Of a stretch of DNA of 35,705 bases, positions 17,633-26,860 are shown in pieces. Under the pieces are notes generated by a model. That model was not told where the DNA came from. It did not search any database and was given only the letters and a program-made list of their open reading frames with translations. This DNA is from Gammaproteobacteria bacterium. Lineage in GTDB: Bacteria; Pseudomonadota; Gammaproteobacteria; UBA6429; Thiohalophilaceae. Positions within the stretch are counted from its first letter, which is position 1, and every line of letters begins with the position of its first letter. The position numbers and the translations under genes were made by a program. The DNA is taken from the NCBI GenBank assembly GCA_022712915.1, contig JAFLJQ010000198.1:1-35705 (forward strand). Reading direction: 5' to 3'.

Positions 17633-18382
17633 ATGAAGCATGAAACAATCGAAACTAATGCCGGTTGGCTGATCTTCCTGACCCTGATCGTAATCAGTAT
17701 TGGTGGTCTGGTGGAAATCGTTCCGCTGTATTTTATAGACGACACTGTGGAAACCGTTAAGGTGGATGGCAAGGATGCCGTGCGTCCTTATACGCCTCTT
17801 GAATTGCGTGGTCGTGATATCTATCAGCGTGAAGGTTGCTATACCTGTCATTCACAAATGATTCGTCCTTTCCGTGATGAGGCTCTGCGTTATGGGCATT
17901 ATTCACTGGCGGCAGAATCGCAGTTTGATCATCCTTTCCAGTGGGGCTCCAAGCGTACTGGTCCTGATCTGGCTCGTGTTGGCAAGAAGTACTCTAACCA
18001 ATGGCATGTACAGCATATGAAGGCACCGCGTTCCGTTGTGCCTGAATCTATCATGCCTAACTATCCCTGGTTGCTTACCAACAAGCTGAACTATAAGGAT
18101 ATTGAAAATCGTCTACGAGCCCTGAAGATGGTGGGTGTGCCTTACAGCATTACTGAAGCTGAATATGAGGCCAACGTAGATCGTTATGGCAAAGCCACGG
18201 CTGAACTGCTGGATATCAACAAGGCAACTAGAAATCTGGAGGCTCAGGCACAGAGCGGTAACTATGACGGTAATAGAGATGATATTACCGAAATGGACGC
18301 CATGATCGCCTATTTGCAGGTGTTGGGTACCATGGTTGATTTCAAGAAATTTGAAGATGGTTATTTCACTAAGTTCCGTTAA
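17633..18382 (+). CDS. ccoO: cbb3-type oxidase subunit II, mono-heme cytochrome c
   Basis: CcoO is a membrane-anchored cytochrome c that passes electrons to CcoN. The 249-residue protein has one N-terminal helix (about residues 11-33) and then the periplasmic domain with heme motif C69-x-x-C72-H73 (EGCYTCHSQMIRPF). SIMPNYPWL supplies the likely axial Met. Length and order are as expected. It lies 20 bases after ccoN, with GGAG upstream of ATG 17633. Confidence 0.97.
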   Translation: MKHETIETNAGWLIFLTLIVISIGGLVEIVPLYFIDDTVETVKVDGKDAVRPYTPLELRGRDIYQREGCYTCHSQMIRPFRDEALRYGHYSLAAESQFDHPFQWGSKRTGPDLARVGKKYSNQWHVQHMKAPRSVVPESIMPNYPWLLTNKLNYKDIENRLRALKMVGVPYSITEAEYEANVDRYGKATAELLDINKATRNLEAQAQSGNYDGNRDDITEMDAMIAYLQVLGTMVDFKKFEDGYFTKFR

Positions 18383-18408
18383 GAGTCTAGATAGAGGATA
18401 AAACACCA

Positions 18409-18612
18409 ATGATCGAATGGCTTACATGGTTTACAAGTATGGAGAACACCAAGCCATTCGTATTGGTGTTGTTCTTTATTACCTTCGTCGGCATCATTAT
18501 GTATGTTTATACCGGCAGGAAACGAAGTGAACGTCTGGAATCATATAAAAATATTCCATTAACTGAAGATGAGGGCGAGCAGTCCACTCATCCTGAGGAA
18601 GCAAACAAATGA
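18409..18612 (+). CDS. ccoQ: cbb3-type oxidase subunit IV
   Basis: CcoQ/FixQ is a small single-helix subunit that stabilises the cbb3 complex. The 67-residue product has one helix (about residues 14-35), the family pattern YTGRKRSERLESY after it, and an acidic C-terminal tail. It lies between ccoO and ccoP and overlaps ccoP by 4 bases (ATGA). Confidence 0.93.
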   Translation: MIEWLTWFTSMENTKPFVLVLFFITFVGIIMYVYTGRKRSERLESYKNIPLTEDEGEQSTHPEEANK

Positions 18613-19523
18613 GTAGCGAAAAAACAAATCAGACTGTACAGACAACGGGCCATACATGGGATGGTGACCTGCAGGAGTTTAACAATCCTTTACCCAACTG
18701 GTGGTTATGGACCTTTTATGCCACGGTTATTTTTGCTGTAATTTACTGGATTTTTTTCCCAGCCTTCCCAATAGGTAATAGCTACACCAAAGGTGTGATG
18801 AATGATATTACCTATAAAAATGCAGACGGTGTTGAGAATACCACGCACTGGAATACCCGCTCTTTGTTTATGAAGGAAATGCAGGACGCACGCGAAATGC
18901 AAAAGCCTTATATCGACAAGATCAGCAAGGCTAGCTATGCGCAGATTGCCAAGGATAAAGATCAGAGTGCCTTTGCCTATTCAACGGCCAAGGTTCTGTT
19001 TGCCGATAACTGTGCACCCTGTCACCAGACAGGTGGTGCAGGTGTGATGGGTCTGTATCCTAACCTGGTTGATGACGCTTGGTTATGGGGTGGTTCCTAT
19101 CAAAATATTGAAACTACCATTCGTGCTGGTCATGTAGGCTTCATGCCGGGTTTCAAGGGTAACTTGAGTGCCGTGCAGATTGATAATGTTGCCGAGTATG
19201 TCCTCAGTCTGTCGGGTGAGAAGGTCAATGTTGCTAATGCCGCCAAAGGTCAGGCTATATTTGAAGGAGCCGGTGGTTGTTTTGCTTGCCATACCAAGGC
19301 AGGAACCGGTCAAATCGCTATGGGTGCGCCCAATTTGACAGATAAGATCTGGACCATAGTTGATGTACAAGCTGCACCGGGTTTGGCCGAGAAGAAGGCT
19401 GTAGTGAAATCCGTGATCGACAAGGGTGTTAGCCGTGATATGCCTGGCTGGCAGGGACGCTTGAGCGATGCAGACATTAAAATGCTGACCTATTATGTGC
19501 ATCAGTTAGGTGGTGGTACATAA
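18609..19523 (+). CDS. ccoP: cbb3-type oxidase subunit III, di-heme cytochrome c
   Basis: CcoP is the electron entry subunit, with two cytochrome c domains. The 304-residue protein has the N-terminal block TWDGDLQEFNNPLPNWW, a membrane helix (about residues 32-50), and two heme sites: C135-x-x-C138-H139 (CAPCH) and C224-x-x-C227-H228 (CFACH). It has a single clear anchoring helix. The start overlaps the ccoQ stop as ATGA. Confidence 0.97.
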   Translation: MSSEKTNQTVQTTGHTWDGDLQEFNNPLPNWWLWTFYATVIFAVIYWIFFPAFPIGNSYTKGVMNDITYKNADGVENTTHWNTRSLFMKEMQDAREMQKPYIDKISKASYAQIAKDKDQSAFAYSTAKVLFADNCAPCHQTGGAGVMGLYPNLVDDAWLWGGSYQNIETTIRAGHVGFMPGFKGNLSAVQIDNVAEYVLSLSGEKVNVANAAKGQAIFEGAGGCFACHTKAGTGQIAMGAPNLTDKIWTIVDVQAAPGLAEKKAVVKSVIDKGVSRDMPGWQGRLSDADIKMLTYYVHQLGGGT

Positions 19524-19622
19524 TTTTATATTGTGTTGCGGTTGGGTTTTAGTCCGTCACCCTCCTGACATCAAAGTCCGGCCTGAAAGTCGACCTATTT
19601 GATTAAACGCATTGTTACTGGC

Positions 19623-19655
19623 AGGGGTATACCTTAAAAAACAAGGTATACCCCT
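19623..19655. promoter_or_regulatory. Perfect 13-bp inverted repeat between ccoP and ccoG
   Basis: Bases 19623-19635 (AGGGGTATACCTT) pair perfectly with 19643-19655 around a 7-base A-rich loop. No T-tract follows on the plus strand, so it is not a standard terminator. It may be an operator, or an mRNA-end hairpin that lowers expression of ccoGHIS relative to ccoNOQP. Confidence 0.6.
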
Positions 19656-19689
19656 AGTTGTTGTATAACACCTGAGTATTTAACCAGAT

Positions 19690-21087
19690 ATGACTGACAT
19701 TCTGATTCAGAAACGTATTCCCGTTATCCCGCGGATGGTTAAGGGACGTTTTCGGCGAATCAAATATGTGATTTTGTTTGTTGCCTATGCAATATACTTC
19801 ATGTTGCCGTGGTTACGCTGGGAGCGAGACAATGGCCCTGCTCAGGCCGTGTTGTTTGATATTGCTAGCCGCAAGTTTTATTTGTTTGATCTCACGGTTT
19901 ATGCGCAGGATATTTTTTGGCTGGCAGGTCTGTTGGTTATCGCCGCCTTTCTATTGTTTTTTGTCACCGGCATCGCCGGGCGTGTGTTCTGTGGTTATTT
20001 TTGCTTCCAGACTCTCTGGACAGATGTCTTTGTGTTGATTGAACGCCTGGTGCAGGGTGAACGTAATGCCCGCATCAAGTTGATCAACGGCCCGAATACA
20101 GCAGAAAAAATCCTCAAGTTGACAACGACTAAATTTCTTTGGTTGCTGATGTCTTTTTTCACGGGGCTAGCTTTCACTGCTTACTGGGCCGATTCATTTG
20201 AGCTGACAAAGTTATTTTTTACTGGCCAGGCCCCTTTCCCTGCCTATGCCACGACTCTGTTTCTCATGGTGACTACTTTTGTAATGGCGGGCTTGGCACG
20301 TGAGCAGGTTTGCACATACATGTGTCCCTATTCTCGTTTTCAGGCCGTGATGTTTGATGATGATACGTTGATCGTTGTTTATGATGAGCAACGTGGTGAA
20401 GGTGAGAATGGTCGTATCAAGCCGAGCAGGGATTTGTCGGTAAAGGAAGAGCGTGAGCATCAGGGCTATGGTGATTGTATCGACTGTGGTTATTGCGTGC
20501 AGGTGTGTCCGACTGGGATCGATATTCGCAATGGCATGCAATACGAATGTATTTCTTGTGCGTTGTGTATTGATGCTTGTGACACCATTATGGATTCCAT
20601 CAAGTATCCGCGTGGCTTGGTCCGTTATTCATCGGAACATGAGTTACATGGGTCTCCCCGTAGGTGGTATAAACTCAAAAATCTGGGATACAGTGTTTCT
20701 ATTTTGTTGGTAACGGGGTTGCTGGTATGGAGCATTATGACACGCAGCTTAACTGAACTGACGGTCAATCAGGTTCGCCAGCCTCTGTCTGTGACGCTGT
20801 CTGATGGTCGTGTTCAGAATCGTTTTGAACTGAAGGTCGTTAATAAGAGCGATCATACCCAGTCTTATCAGATTAGTCTGGAAGGCATAGAACAGGCTGA
20901 ACTGGATATGGGACACTTTGCGGAATTCACCCTCAGGAGCGGCGACAGTGTTAAATTGCAAGTTGCAATCAAACATACTCGACTTAACCATGAGGGCCAG
21001 CGGATTGACTTTATGTTTGTTGTACAGAGTTTAAACACAAAAGATATTCCAATCATCAGGCACAAGGCTGTTTTTAACCAGCCATGA
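19690..21087 (+). CDS. ccoG: Cytochrome c oxidase accessory protein CcoG/FixG
   Basis: CcoG is a membrane-bound polyferredoxin that helps provide reduced copper for cbb3 assembly. The 465-residue protein has about five helices (near residues 25-41, 74-94, 148-165, 183-202 and 330-348). A CGYFC pair (101-105) and VCTYMCP (208-213) lie in the membrane part. Two ferredoxin-type clusters follow, with C263, C266, C269, C273 and C287, C290, C293, C297. The C-terminal part is a periplasmic Ig-like domain. It starts the maturation block ccoG-H-I-S, 166 bases after ccoP. Confidence 0.95.
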   Translation: MTDILIQKRIPVIPRMVKGRFRRIKYVILFVAYAIYFMLPWLRWERDNGPAQAVLFDIASRKFYLFDLTVYAQDIFWLAGLLVIAAFLLFFVTGIAGRVFCGYFCFQTLWTDVFVLIERLVQGERNARIKLINGPNTAEKILKLTTTKFLWLLMSFFTGLAFTAYWADSFELTKLFFTGQAPFPAYATTLFLMVTTFVMAGLAREQVCTYMCPYSRFQAVMFDDDTLIVVYDEQRGEGENGRIKPSRDLSVKEEREHQGYGDCIDCGYCVQVCPTGIDIRNGMQYECISCALCIDACDTIMDSIKYPRGLVRYSSEHELHGSPRRWYKLKNLGYSVSILLVTGLLVWSIMTRSLTELTVNQVRQPLSVTLSDGRVQNRFELKVVNKSDHTQSYQISLEGIEQAELDMGHFAEFTLRSGDSVKLQVAIKHTRLNHEGQRIDFMFVVQSLNTKDIPIIRHKAVFNQP

Positions 21088-21107
21088 TCAGATAACAGGT
21101 AATCATT

Positions 21108-21917
21108 ATGACTTCACTGGTTTACACCCTGTTGGGTGGTATTTTTCTTATCGTTGCGTTCTTTTTGTTGGCGCTGAAGATCCTGCGAATTGAACCCAAG
21201 GCCCTGGCCGGTTTGATGGCGTTATTGGTACTGGGTATACTTGTTCCTGTATCGATCATCTTCTGGCCTGGTGCCGATGTGTTTGCTATACATTTGGCTC
21301 TTTATATGGTCACAGTGTATGCCCTGGGCGTTATCTTTGGTCAACGGGCAATTCACATGCACAGTGGCGAAGGCCGATGGTTCCACTGGGGGCCAGCGGC
21401 GATCATTAGTTTTTTCTTGTTTATTATCGTAGTGGATTCGATTCTGGTTGTTGTGGCGCTCAAAGGTTTAAATGGGGGTGTTGCGCTGAAGTTTTTGCCT
21501 GAACCACGCAGTGGTGGCAAGGTTAGCTCCTTCTTTCCGGGTACTGTAAGTCATGACTTTCGTCAGAAAGAATCGATGTTCAATCGTTATATCGAGCAAC
21601 GCCAGGTACAACTAGAACGTGATTGGCAGGTCAAGTTGGGTTGGTATGAAGATCCTCATGCCGGGCAAAAGGCAATTTTTCAGATCTATGTGACGGATAA
21701 CAAGGGTAAAACCATTGCTGATGCAAATGTTAGTGGTAGCTTTATGCGCCCGTCCGATAGTAAACAGGATCAGTCCTTCACTATGCAACAGCATAAAGCC
21801 GGCTTTTATCAGGTAGAGGTGACGTTGCCGGTACCGGGCAAGTGGGAGTTGCTCCTGAACATCAAACAAGGTGATGCCTTGCATGAGATCCGGGCCGGTA
21901 CTGAGATCCAGGAATAA
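21108..21917 (+). CDS. ccoH: FixH family protein with extra membrane domain
   Basis: CcoH/FixH is a membrane protein needed for cbb3 assembly. The C-terminal half (about residues 150-269) looks like FixH: Q-rich segment, QVKLGWYEDP, FQIYVTDNKGKTIADANV, then KAGFYQVEVTLPVPGKWELLL. The N-terminal half carries about four membrane helices (near residues 4-25, 33-53, 58-79 and 97-117) in place of the single helix of classical FixH, so at 269 residues it is longer than the roughly 160-residue classical form. It lies between ccoG (20-base gap) and ccoI, which supports the assignment. Confidence 0.82.
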   Translation: MTSLVYTLLGGIFLIVAFFLLALKILRIEPKALAGLMALLVLGILVPVSIIFWPGADVFAIHLALYMVTVYALGVIFGQRAIHMHSGEGRWFHWGPAAIISFFLFIIVVDSILVVVALKGLNGGVALKFLPEPRSGGKVSSFFPGTVSHDFRQKESMFNRYIEQRQVQLERDWQVKLGWYEDPHAGQKAIFQIYVTDNKGKTIADANVSGSFMRPSDSKQDQSFTMQQHKAGFYQVEVTLPVPGKWELLLNIKQGDALHEIRAGTEIQE

Positions 21918-21932
21918 AAATCAAAATGATCA

Positions 21933-22014
21933 ACGCAGAAATGCGAAGTATGCAGAGAACACGGAGGTAAATATTACCCTGTGCTGTCTGTGTTCTTCGC
22001 ATCTATGTGTTTGG
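21933..22014. repeat. Long imperfect hairpin of the CGCAGA type
   Basis: The gap between ccoH and ccoI is almost filled by an imperfect palindrome. The left arm has AACGCAGAAATGCGAAG and AGAGAACACGG. The right arm has CTGTGTTCTTCGCAT and ATGTGTTTGGTT. The centre is GGTAA-ATA-TTACC (21966-21978). It resembles, from memory, the dispersed ACGCAGAG...CTCTGCGT intergenic hairpins of many bacterial genomes. No gene fits in it. Confidence 0.5.
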
Positions 22015-22031
22015 TTTTAAAATAAGCAACT

Positions 22032-24449
22032 ATGTCAGATAAACAGCATACCTGTTTTCATTGCGGGCTGCCTGTGCCAAAAGGTAGTCGTTATCATGTG
22101 CATATTCTGGATGAAGAGCGTGATATGTGTTGCCCTGGTTGTGAGGCTGTGGCTAAGGCCATTGTTGGGGGCGGCCTGAGTGATTTTTATAAACATCGCA
22201 CCACCAATTCGGCTACGCCACAAACAGCGGACACCGATATTCTAGATGAACTCAGTTTATATGATCGGCCTGAACTGCAACGCAGTTTTGTTCATAGCGA
22301 TGAGACAGATATAAAACAGGCTTCCTTGATTCTTGAAGGTATCGTTTGTGCTGCCTGTGTCTGGTTAAATGAACGTCATGTTGGCAGTTTGCCTGGGGTG
22401 ATCAATTTTTCTGTTAATTATGCCACCCACCGTGCCCAGCTAAAGTGGGATGATAGTCAGGTGCACCTGAGTGACGTTTTGCGCGAGATTAGCGCTATTG
22501 GTTATATTGCTCATCCCTTTGATCCTGGCCGACAGGAACAACTATATAAGAAAGAACGCGCCCAGGCCTTGAAACGTTTGGCGGTGGCTGGTTTAGGCAC
22601 CATGCAGGTGATGATGCTGGCTGTGGCCTTGTATGCCGGTGAGGCTGAGGGCATGGCCGATAACATGAAACAATTTTTCCGCTGGATGAGTTTGTTTATT
22701 ACCTTGCCGGTGATCCTTTACTCCGCGCGACCTTTTTTTACCTCAGCCCTGGGTGACCTGAGACGCAGGCGTTTGGGCATGGACGTGCCCGTGTCCCTCG
22801 CCATTGGTGGGGCCTTTGTGGCCAGTGTCTATGCCACCATGACGCATGGTGGTGAGGTCTATTTTGATTCGGTCACCATGTTTACCTTCTTTCTATTGAG
22901 TGGTCGTTTTCTGGAAATGGGTGCTCGGCAACGGGCCGGCCAGGCTGCTGAAGAACTGGTAAAATTGTTGCCCACCATGGCAACCCGTATGACGGATGAC
23001 GGTGAAGAGGTGATCCCTGTGTCGGATCTCCAGCACGGGGATCGCATTCGCGTCAGACCGGGGGATAGTATCCCTGTCGATGGCAGGGTTATGGCCGGCC
23101 AGAGTAGTGTCGATGAGTCCTTGCTCACCGGGGAGAGCCTGCCTCTTGCCAAGGGGCAGGGCGACGAGGTCACTGCCGGTACAGTGAATGTTGAAAGCCC
23201 ACTGGAAATTGCCGTCGAGAAGATCGGTGAAGAGACTGTGCTGGCGGCTATTCGCCGTTTGCTGGATCGGGCTCAGTCTGAAAAACCGGGCATTGCCCTG
23301 TTAGCCGATAAGGTGGCGGGTTATTTTGTGGGTGGTTTATTGCTGGTGGCCATCAGCGTGGGTTCGTTCTGGTATGTTGTTGATTCTGAACGGGCCTTTT
23401 GGATTGTTTTATCGGTATTGGTCGTCACTTGCCCCTGTGCATTATCATTGGCCACCCCGGCGGTTATGACCGCTGCTACCGGCAGCCTGACCCGGCTGGG
23501 GGTGCTGACCACCCGTGGTCATGCCCTTGAGACGCTTGCCCAGGCCACACACATTGTTTTTGATAAGACCGGCACCCTTACCAGTGGTCAACTCAGTTTG
23601 GCCAAAGTTCAAGTTTTAGCCGAAGTTGATGAACAGCAGTGCCTCAGTATTGCGGCTGCTCTGGAGCAAGCCTCTGAACATCCTGTCGCTAGGTTGCTTG
23701 TTGCGCAGGTTGATAAACCTTTACAAGTGAATGATTTGATCGCGGTACCGGGGCAGGGTATCGAGGGTCAGGTGGAAGGCAAGCATTATCGTATCGGCCG
23801 GACCAGCTACGCTCTTGGGGGGAGTGAGCACTCACTTGAAGTGAGTAGCCAGTATAGCCATGCCGTGCTGGCCACAGCTGAAGGTAAGCCGCTAGCTGAG
23901 TTTATATTTACGGATCAGTTACGTGTGGATGCCCGACAGAGTATTGAGTTGCTCAAGAATGCCGGACTGGATGTGACTATTCTGAGTGGTGATCAAGCGG
24001 GGGCTGTGGCACAGATCGCCACTGAATTAGGGATCGTGCATTATCAGTTCGGTTTATCCCCGGAAGGCAAGCTTGCGGCGATTAAGACCATGCAGGCTGA
24101 GGGTGCCGTCGTCGCGATGATCGGTGACGGTGTGAATGATGCTCCAGTGCTGGCTGGAGCGGAAGTCTCTGTGGCCATGGGCAGTGGAACTCAGCTGGCT
24201 CAGGCTAGCTCTGATATGGTGTTATTATCGGGCCAGCTCACCCATCTGGCCGATGCTCTCAAGGTCGCTCGCAAGGCACGCATGATTGTTCGTCAGAACC
24301 TTAGCTGGGCAATCGGGTATAATCTGGTGGCCTTACCCTTGGCCGCAAGTGGTTATATTGCTCCATGGATGGCGGCAATTGGCATGTCAGCCAGCTCGTT
24401 GTTGGTGGTACTGAATGCCCTGCGACTTAATCAGAGCGGGCGAAATTAA
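22032..24449 (+). CDS. ccoI: Copper-transporting P1B-type ATPase for cbb3 assembly
   Basis: CcoI exports copper across the inner membrane for insertion into the cbb3 oxidase. The 805-residue protein has an N-terminal Cys-rich unit (C8, C11 and CCPGC at 33-37), a heavy-metal-associated domain with C106 and C109 (VCAAC), the actuator TGES (366-369) and the metal-site CPC (467-469). The phosphorylation motif DKTGT (511-515) with D511, an SEHP motif in the nucleotide-binding domain and [10 protein letters not shown] follow. The Cys-rich N-terminus is typical for the cbb3-associated subgroup (CcoI/FixI/CopA2) and argues against a detoxifying CopA. ccoS follows 25 bases later. Confidence 0.96.
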   Translation: MSDKQHTCFHCGLPVPKGSRYHVHILDEERDMCCPGCEAVAKAIVGGGLSDFYKHRTTNSATPQTADTDILDELSLYDRPELQRSFVHSDETDIKQASLILEGIVCAACVWLNERHVGSLPGVINFSVNYATHRAQLKWDDSQVHLSDVLREISAIGYIAHPFDPGRQEQLYKKERAQALKRLAVAGLGTMQVMMLAVALYAGEAEGMADNMKQFFRWMSLFITLPVILYSARPFFTSALGDLRRRRLGMDVPVSLAIGGAFVASVYATMTHGGEVYFDSVTMFTFFLLSGRFLEMGARQRAGQAAEELVKLLPTMATRMTDDGEEVIPVSDLQHGDRIRVRPGDSIPVDGRVMAGQSSVDESLLTGESLPLAKGQGDEVTAGTVNVESPLEIAVEKIGEETVLAAIRRLLDRAQSEKPGIALLADKVAGYFVGGLLLVAISVGSFWYVVDSERAFWIVLSVLVVTCPCALSLATPAVMTAATGSLTRLGVLTTRGHALETLAQATHIVFDKTGTLTSGQLSLAKVQVLAEVDEQQCLSIAAALEQASEHPVARLLVAQVDKPLQVNDLIAVPGQGIEGQVEGKHYRIGRTSYALGGSEHSLEVSSQYSHAVLATAEGKPLAEFIFTDQLRVDARQSIELLKNAGLDVTILSGDQAGAVAQIATELGIVHYQFGLSPEGKLAAIKTMQAEGAVVAMIGDGVNDAPVLAGAEVSVAMGSGTQLAQASSDMVLLSGQLTHLADALKVARKARMIVRQNLSWAIGYNLVALPLAASGYIAPWMAAIGMSASSLLVVLNALRLNQSGRN

Positions 24450-24474
24450 CCTTTAAATTGAGGAGTTCGGATCC

Positions 24475-24666
24475 TTGGAAGTCTTGTTTATGTTAATCCC
24501 TCTGGGGATCCTGCTGCTAGCCGTGGCTATTTGGGCTTTTGTTTGGGCTGTTAAATCAGGTCAGTTTGATGATATGGAAGGCCCAGCCTACCGTATTCTG
24601 ATGGATGACGATGACCCACGTATACCAGGTAAAAAGGGTAATGTGGACTTGAAGGATGACGCGTAG
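24475..24666 (+). CDS. ccoS: cbb3-type oxidase assembly protein CcoS
   Basis: CcoS is a small membrane protein needed for cofactor insertion into cbb3 oxidase. The 63-residue product has one helix (about residues 5-24) followed by the family signature SGQFDDMEGPAYRILMDDD. The start is TTG at 24475, not the ATG at 24490: AGGAG at 24461-24465 is 9 bases before the TTG, and the resulting MEVLF-LIPLG opening matches the family. A non-ATG start may be why such genes are trimmed in annotation. Confidence 0.93.
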   Translation: MEVLFMLIPLGILLLAVAIWAFVWAVKSGQFDDMEGPAYRILMDDDDPRIPGKKGNVDLKDDA

Positions 24667-24720
24667 TAAATTAACATGTACCTATATACTTTAGGTTAAT
24701 TACTTACAAAGGGTGCAGAG

Positions 24721-24822
24721 ATGAAAGATATGTTTACATTCCAGAATTTTCCCATGACCATCGTTATTGCTCTAGTTGCCTTTTCATGGTTGATCTTCCT
24801 GTCAGTAATTTTTACTGGTTAA
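24721..24822 (+). CDS. Small membrane ORF at the end of ccoGHIS
   Basis: A 33-codon ORF from ATG 24721, with AAAGGG at 24708-24713 seven bases upstream, encodes a short polar start (MKDMFTFQNFP) and one hydrophobic helix ending in FTG. It lies 54 bases after ccoS and 46 bases before a strong terminator, so it should be on the ccoGHIS transcript. Known cbb3 oxidases can carry an extra small single-helix subunit (CcoM in Pseudomonas stutzeri), but I cannot show homology. Good start signals, uniform hydrophobic codons and the position support a real gene. Confidence 0.6.
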   Translation: MKDMFTFQNFPMTIVIALVAFSWLIFLSVIFTG

Positions 24823-24868
24823 TAGCAAATCACTGTAGCCGCACTGGCGGGTATCAGAAGCAATATAA

Positions 24869-24896
24869 AAAACGGCCATTATGGCCGTTTTTTTAT
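24869..24896 (+). terminator. Terminator of the ccoGHIS unit
   Basis: AAAACGGCC (24869-24877) pairs with GGCCGTTTT (24883-24891) around a 5-base loop, and the T-run continues to 24894. It is a strong Rho-independent terminator placed after the 33-codon ORF. Confidence 0.9.
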
Positions 24897-25018
24897 GCCC
24901 CTCTATATTTGTCATCTTGCTAAAAGTCTTTCTGAATCAGCCGTTAATACGTATATGAGCGATGAATGATTGTTTGCAGACCTGCAATCAATCCGGATAT
25001 AGATATAGGACTGGCGGG

Positions 25019-26860
25019 ATGTTACATATAGCAAAAACAATTCAATATACTCTCAAGCTGGTGCTGCTCATTTTTTTATTAGGTGGCGTGCCTCAAGTGG
25101 CATGGACTGTTGAGCGCACACCGGAAGTACGTGTCCTGATCGATGTCTCGGGCAGTATGAAAAAAACGGATCCTAAAAATCTGCGTCAACCAGCATTGCG
25201 TTTATTGGTAGGGATATTACCCAAGAACTCAAAGGCCGGGGTTTGGAATTTTGCACAGTCGGCCAGCATGCAAGTCAAGCCAGGTGTGGTTACGGAGAAG
25301 TGGCGAAAATGGGCTCGGCAAAGAGCTCAACAGATTCACTCCCGGGGTTTGTATACCAATATCGAGGAAGCCCTCATTGCCGCAACGGTCGATTGGCAAA
25401 AACCGGATCATCGTAGCAAACGAAACCTGATCCTGTTGACTGACGGTGTGGTTGATGTCTCAAAAGACAAACGCAAAAATGTCGCATCCCGTGAACGTAT
25501 TCTGAAAAAAATCTTGCCACAATTGAAACAGGCCAGAGTCAAGATTCATACCATTGCCTTGTCAAAAAGCACGGATGAGGAATTATTGCGAACCCTTTCT
25601 ATGTCCACTGATGGTGGATTTGTTCAGGTTGATAGCGCTGATGATCTGGAGCGCATGTTTATGCGCCTGTTTGAAAAGACATCCGACATGGATACGGTGC
25701 CTTTGCAGGAAAATAAGTTTAAAATCGATAAAAGTATCCGGGATTTTACTGTGCTGATTTTTAGACCAATCGGCAAGAAAGATTCAACAGCCGTCGTGTC
25801 ACCATCAAAGAAACGTTTTACCTTTAAAAAACGTCCGAGCAGTATCGAATGGCATCAGGAGAAAAATTATGATCTGGTGACAGTTTCAAATCCTGATCTG
25901 GGTGAGTGGTCATTAGATGCGGCTGTTGATCCTGATAATAGAGTCATGATTGTGACAAACCTTAACCTGAAAGTGGATAGCCTGCCAAACAACTTGCTCA
26001 TGGGTGATGAACTGGTGATCCGTAGCCGTCTGTTACAGGAACATAAAACCATTACCAATAAAAAACTTTTGTCGTTGATGCATTTTTCCGTCTATCCTAA
26101 GTTGAACAAAATCAACCTGCCGTTGGTGAATCTGTTTGATAATGGTCAGGGTAAGGATTCATTTGCTGGTGATGGGGTGTTTAGTGGCACCGTCGGCCAC
26201 TTTACTAAGCCGGGTATTTATGAAGTGAACCTTATGGTCGTTAGTGACACCTTTAACCGTGAAGTTCATCATCGACTTGAGGTGCGAGGCAGCCCGGCAC
26301 GTATCGAAGTGAAAAAGAAAGAGACAGGGTTTGAAACCACAATTCATGTTGACCCTTCTATGTTGCGTAGCGAGACAGTATCAATTCAATTGAAGCTGCC
26401 TGATGGACAATCACTTATTATTCCTCAAGCGGGTGAATTGGAGTGGACAACGATTATACCTGTCACATATGAAAAGCAAGAGATCACTGCCACCCTGGTG
26501 GGCACACGTTTCAATGGTAAGGAAATGCACATAGATCTGACCCACATCCTGGGTGAAGCGGGAAATCAGGTTCTAAAGGTCAAGTTACCAGAAGATATCG
26601 TGAAAAATTCAGCTACTGCCGTAATAGATAAGAAGGTGGATAAAAATCAACACCAGGTTATGGATGAACATGGTAAGAGCGATGAAAAAACAGACAATAA
26701 AAACAATGATGGACTTGATTGGGTAAATGTAGGGGGAGTGTTTGTCATTGTAAATGTATTGGTTCTTATATTAATTGTGATAATCGCCATTATTATCAAA
26801 AAAAGGCGCGCCAAAAAGGGAGTGAGTAACGAAGCAGATGAAGTGGATATTGAATTATGA
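25019..26860 (+). CDS. Exported VWA-domain membrane protein
   Basis: The 613-residue protein starts with a signal sequence (hydrophobic at about residues 11-28) and a von Willebrand factor A domain right after it. The metal-binding MIDAS motif is DVSGS (D42, S44, S46), and further MIDAS-like elements (SRGLYTNIEEAL, LLTDGVVD) lie downstream. A long beta-rich part follows, then an Asn/Lys/Asp-rich linker and one membrane helix (about 562-588) with a basic tail. It is thus anchored at its C-terminus with the VWA domain in the periplasm. I use ATG 25019, which has AGGA at 25007-25010 and gives a clean signal; an ATG at 24962 would add 19 polar residues. It overlaps the next gene by 4 bases. Function unknown; VWA domains usually bind proteins. 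Confidence 0.85.
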   Translation: MLHIAKTIQYTLKLVLLIFLLGGVPQVAWTVERTPEVRVLIDVSGSMKKTDPKNLRQPALRLLVGILPKNSKAGVWNFAQSASMQVKPGVVTEKWRKWARQRAQQIHSRGLYTNIEEALIAATVDWQKPDHRSKRNLILLTDGVVDVSKDKRKNVASRERILKKILPQLKQARVKIHTIALSKSTDEELLRTLSMSTDGGFVQVDSADDLERMFMRLFEKTSDMDTVPLQENKFKIDKSIRDFTVLIFRPIGKKDSTAVVSPSKKRFTFKKRPSSIEWHQEKNYDLVTVSNPDLGEWSLDAAVDPDNRVMIVTNLNLKVDSLPNNLLMGDELVIRSRLLQEHKTITNKKLLSLMHFSVYPKLNKINLPLVNLFDNGQGKDSFAGDGVFSGTVGHFTKPGIYEVNLMVVSDTFNREVHHRLEVRGSPARIEVKKKETGFETTIHVDPSMLRSETVSIQLKLPDGQSLIIPQAGELEWTTIIPVTYEKQEITATLVGTRFNGKEMHIDLTHILGEAGNQVLKVKLPEDIVKNSATAVIDKKVDKNQHQVMDEHGKSDEKTDNKNNDGLDWVNVGGVFVIVNVLVLILIVIIAIIIKKRRAKKGVSNEADEVDIEL

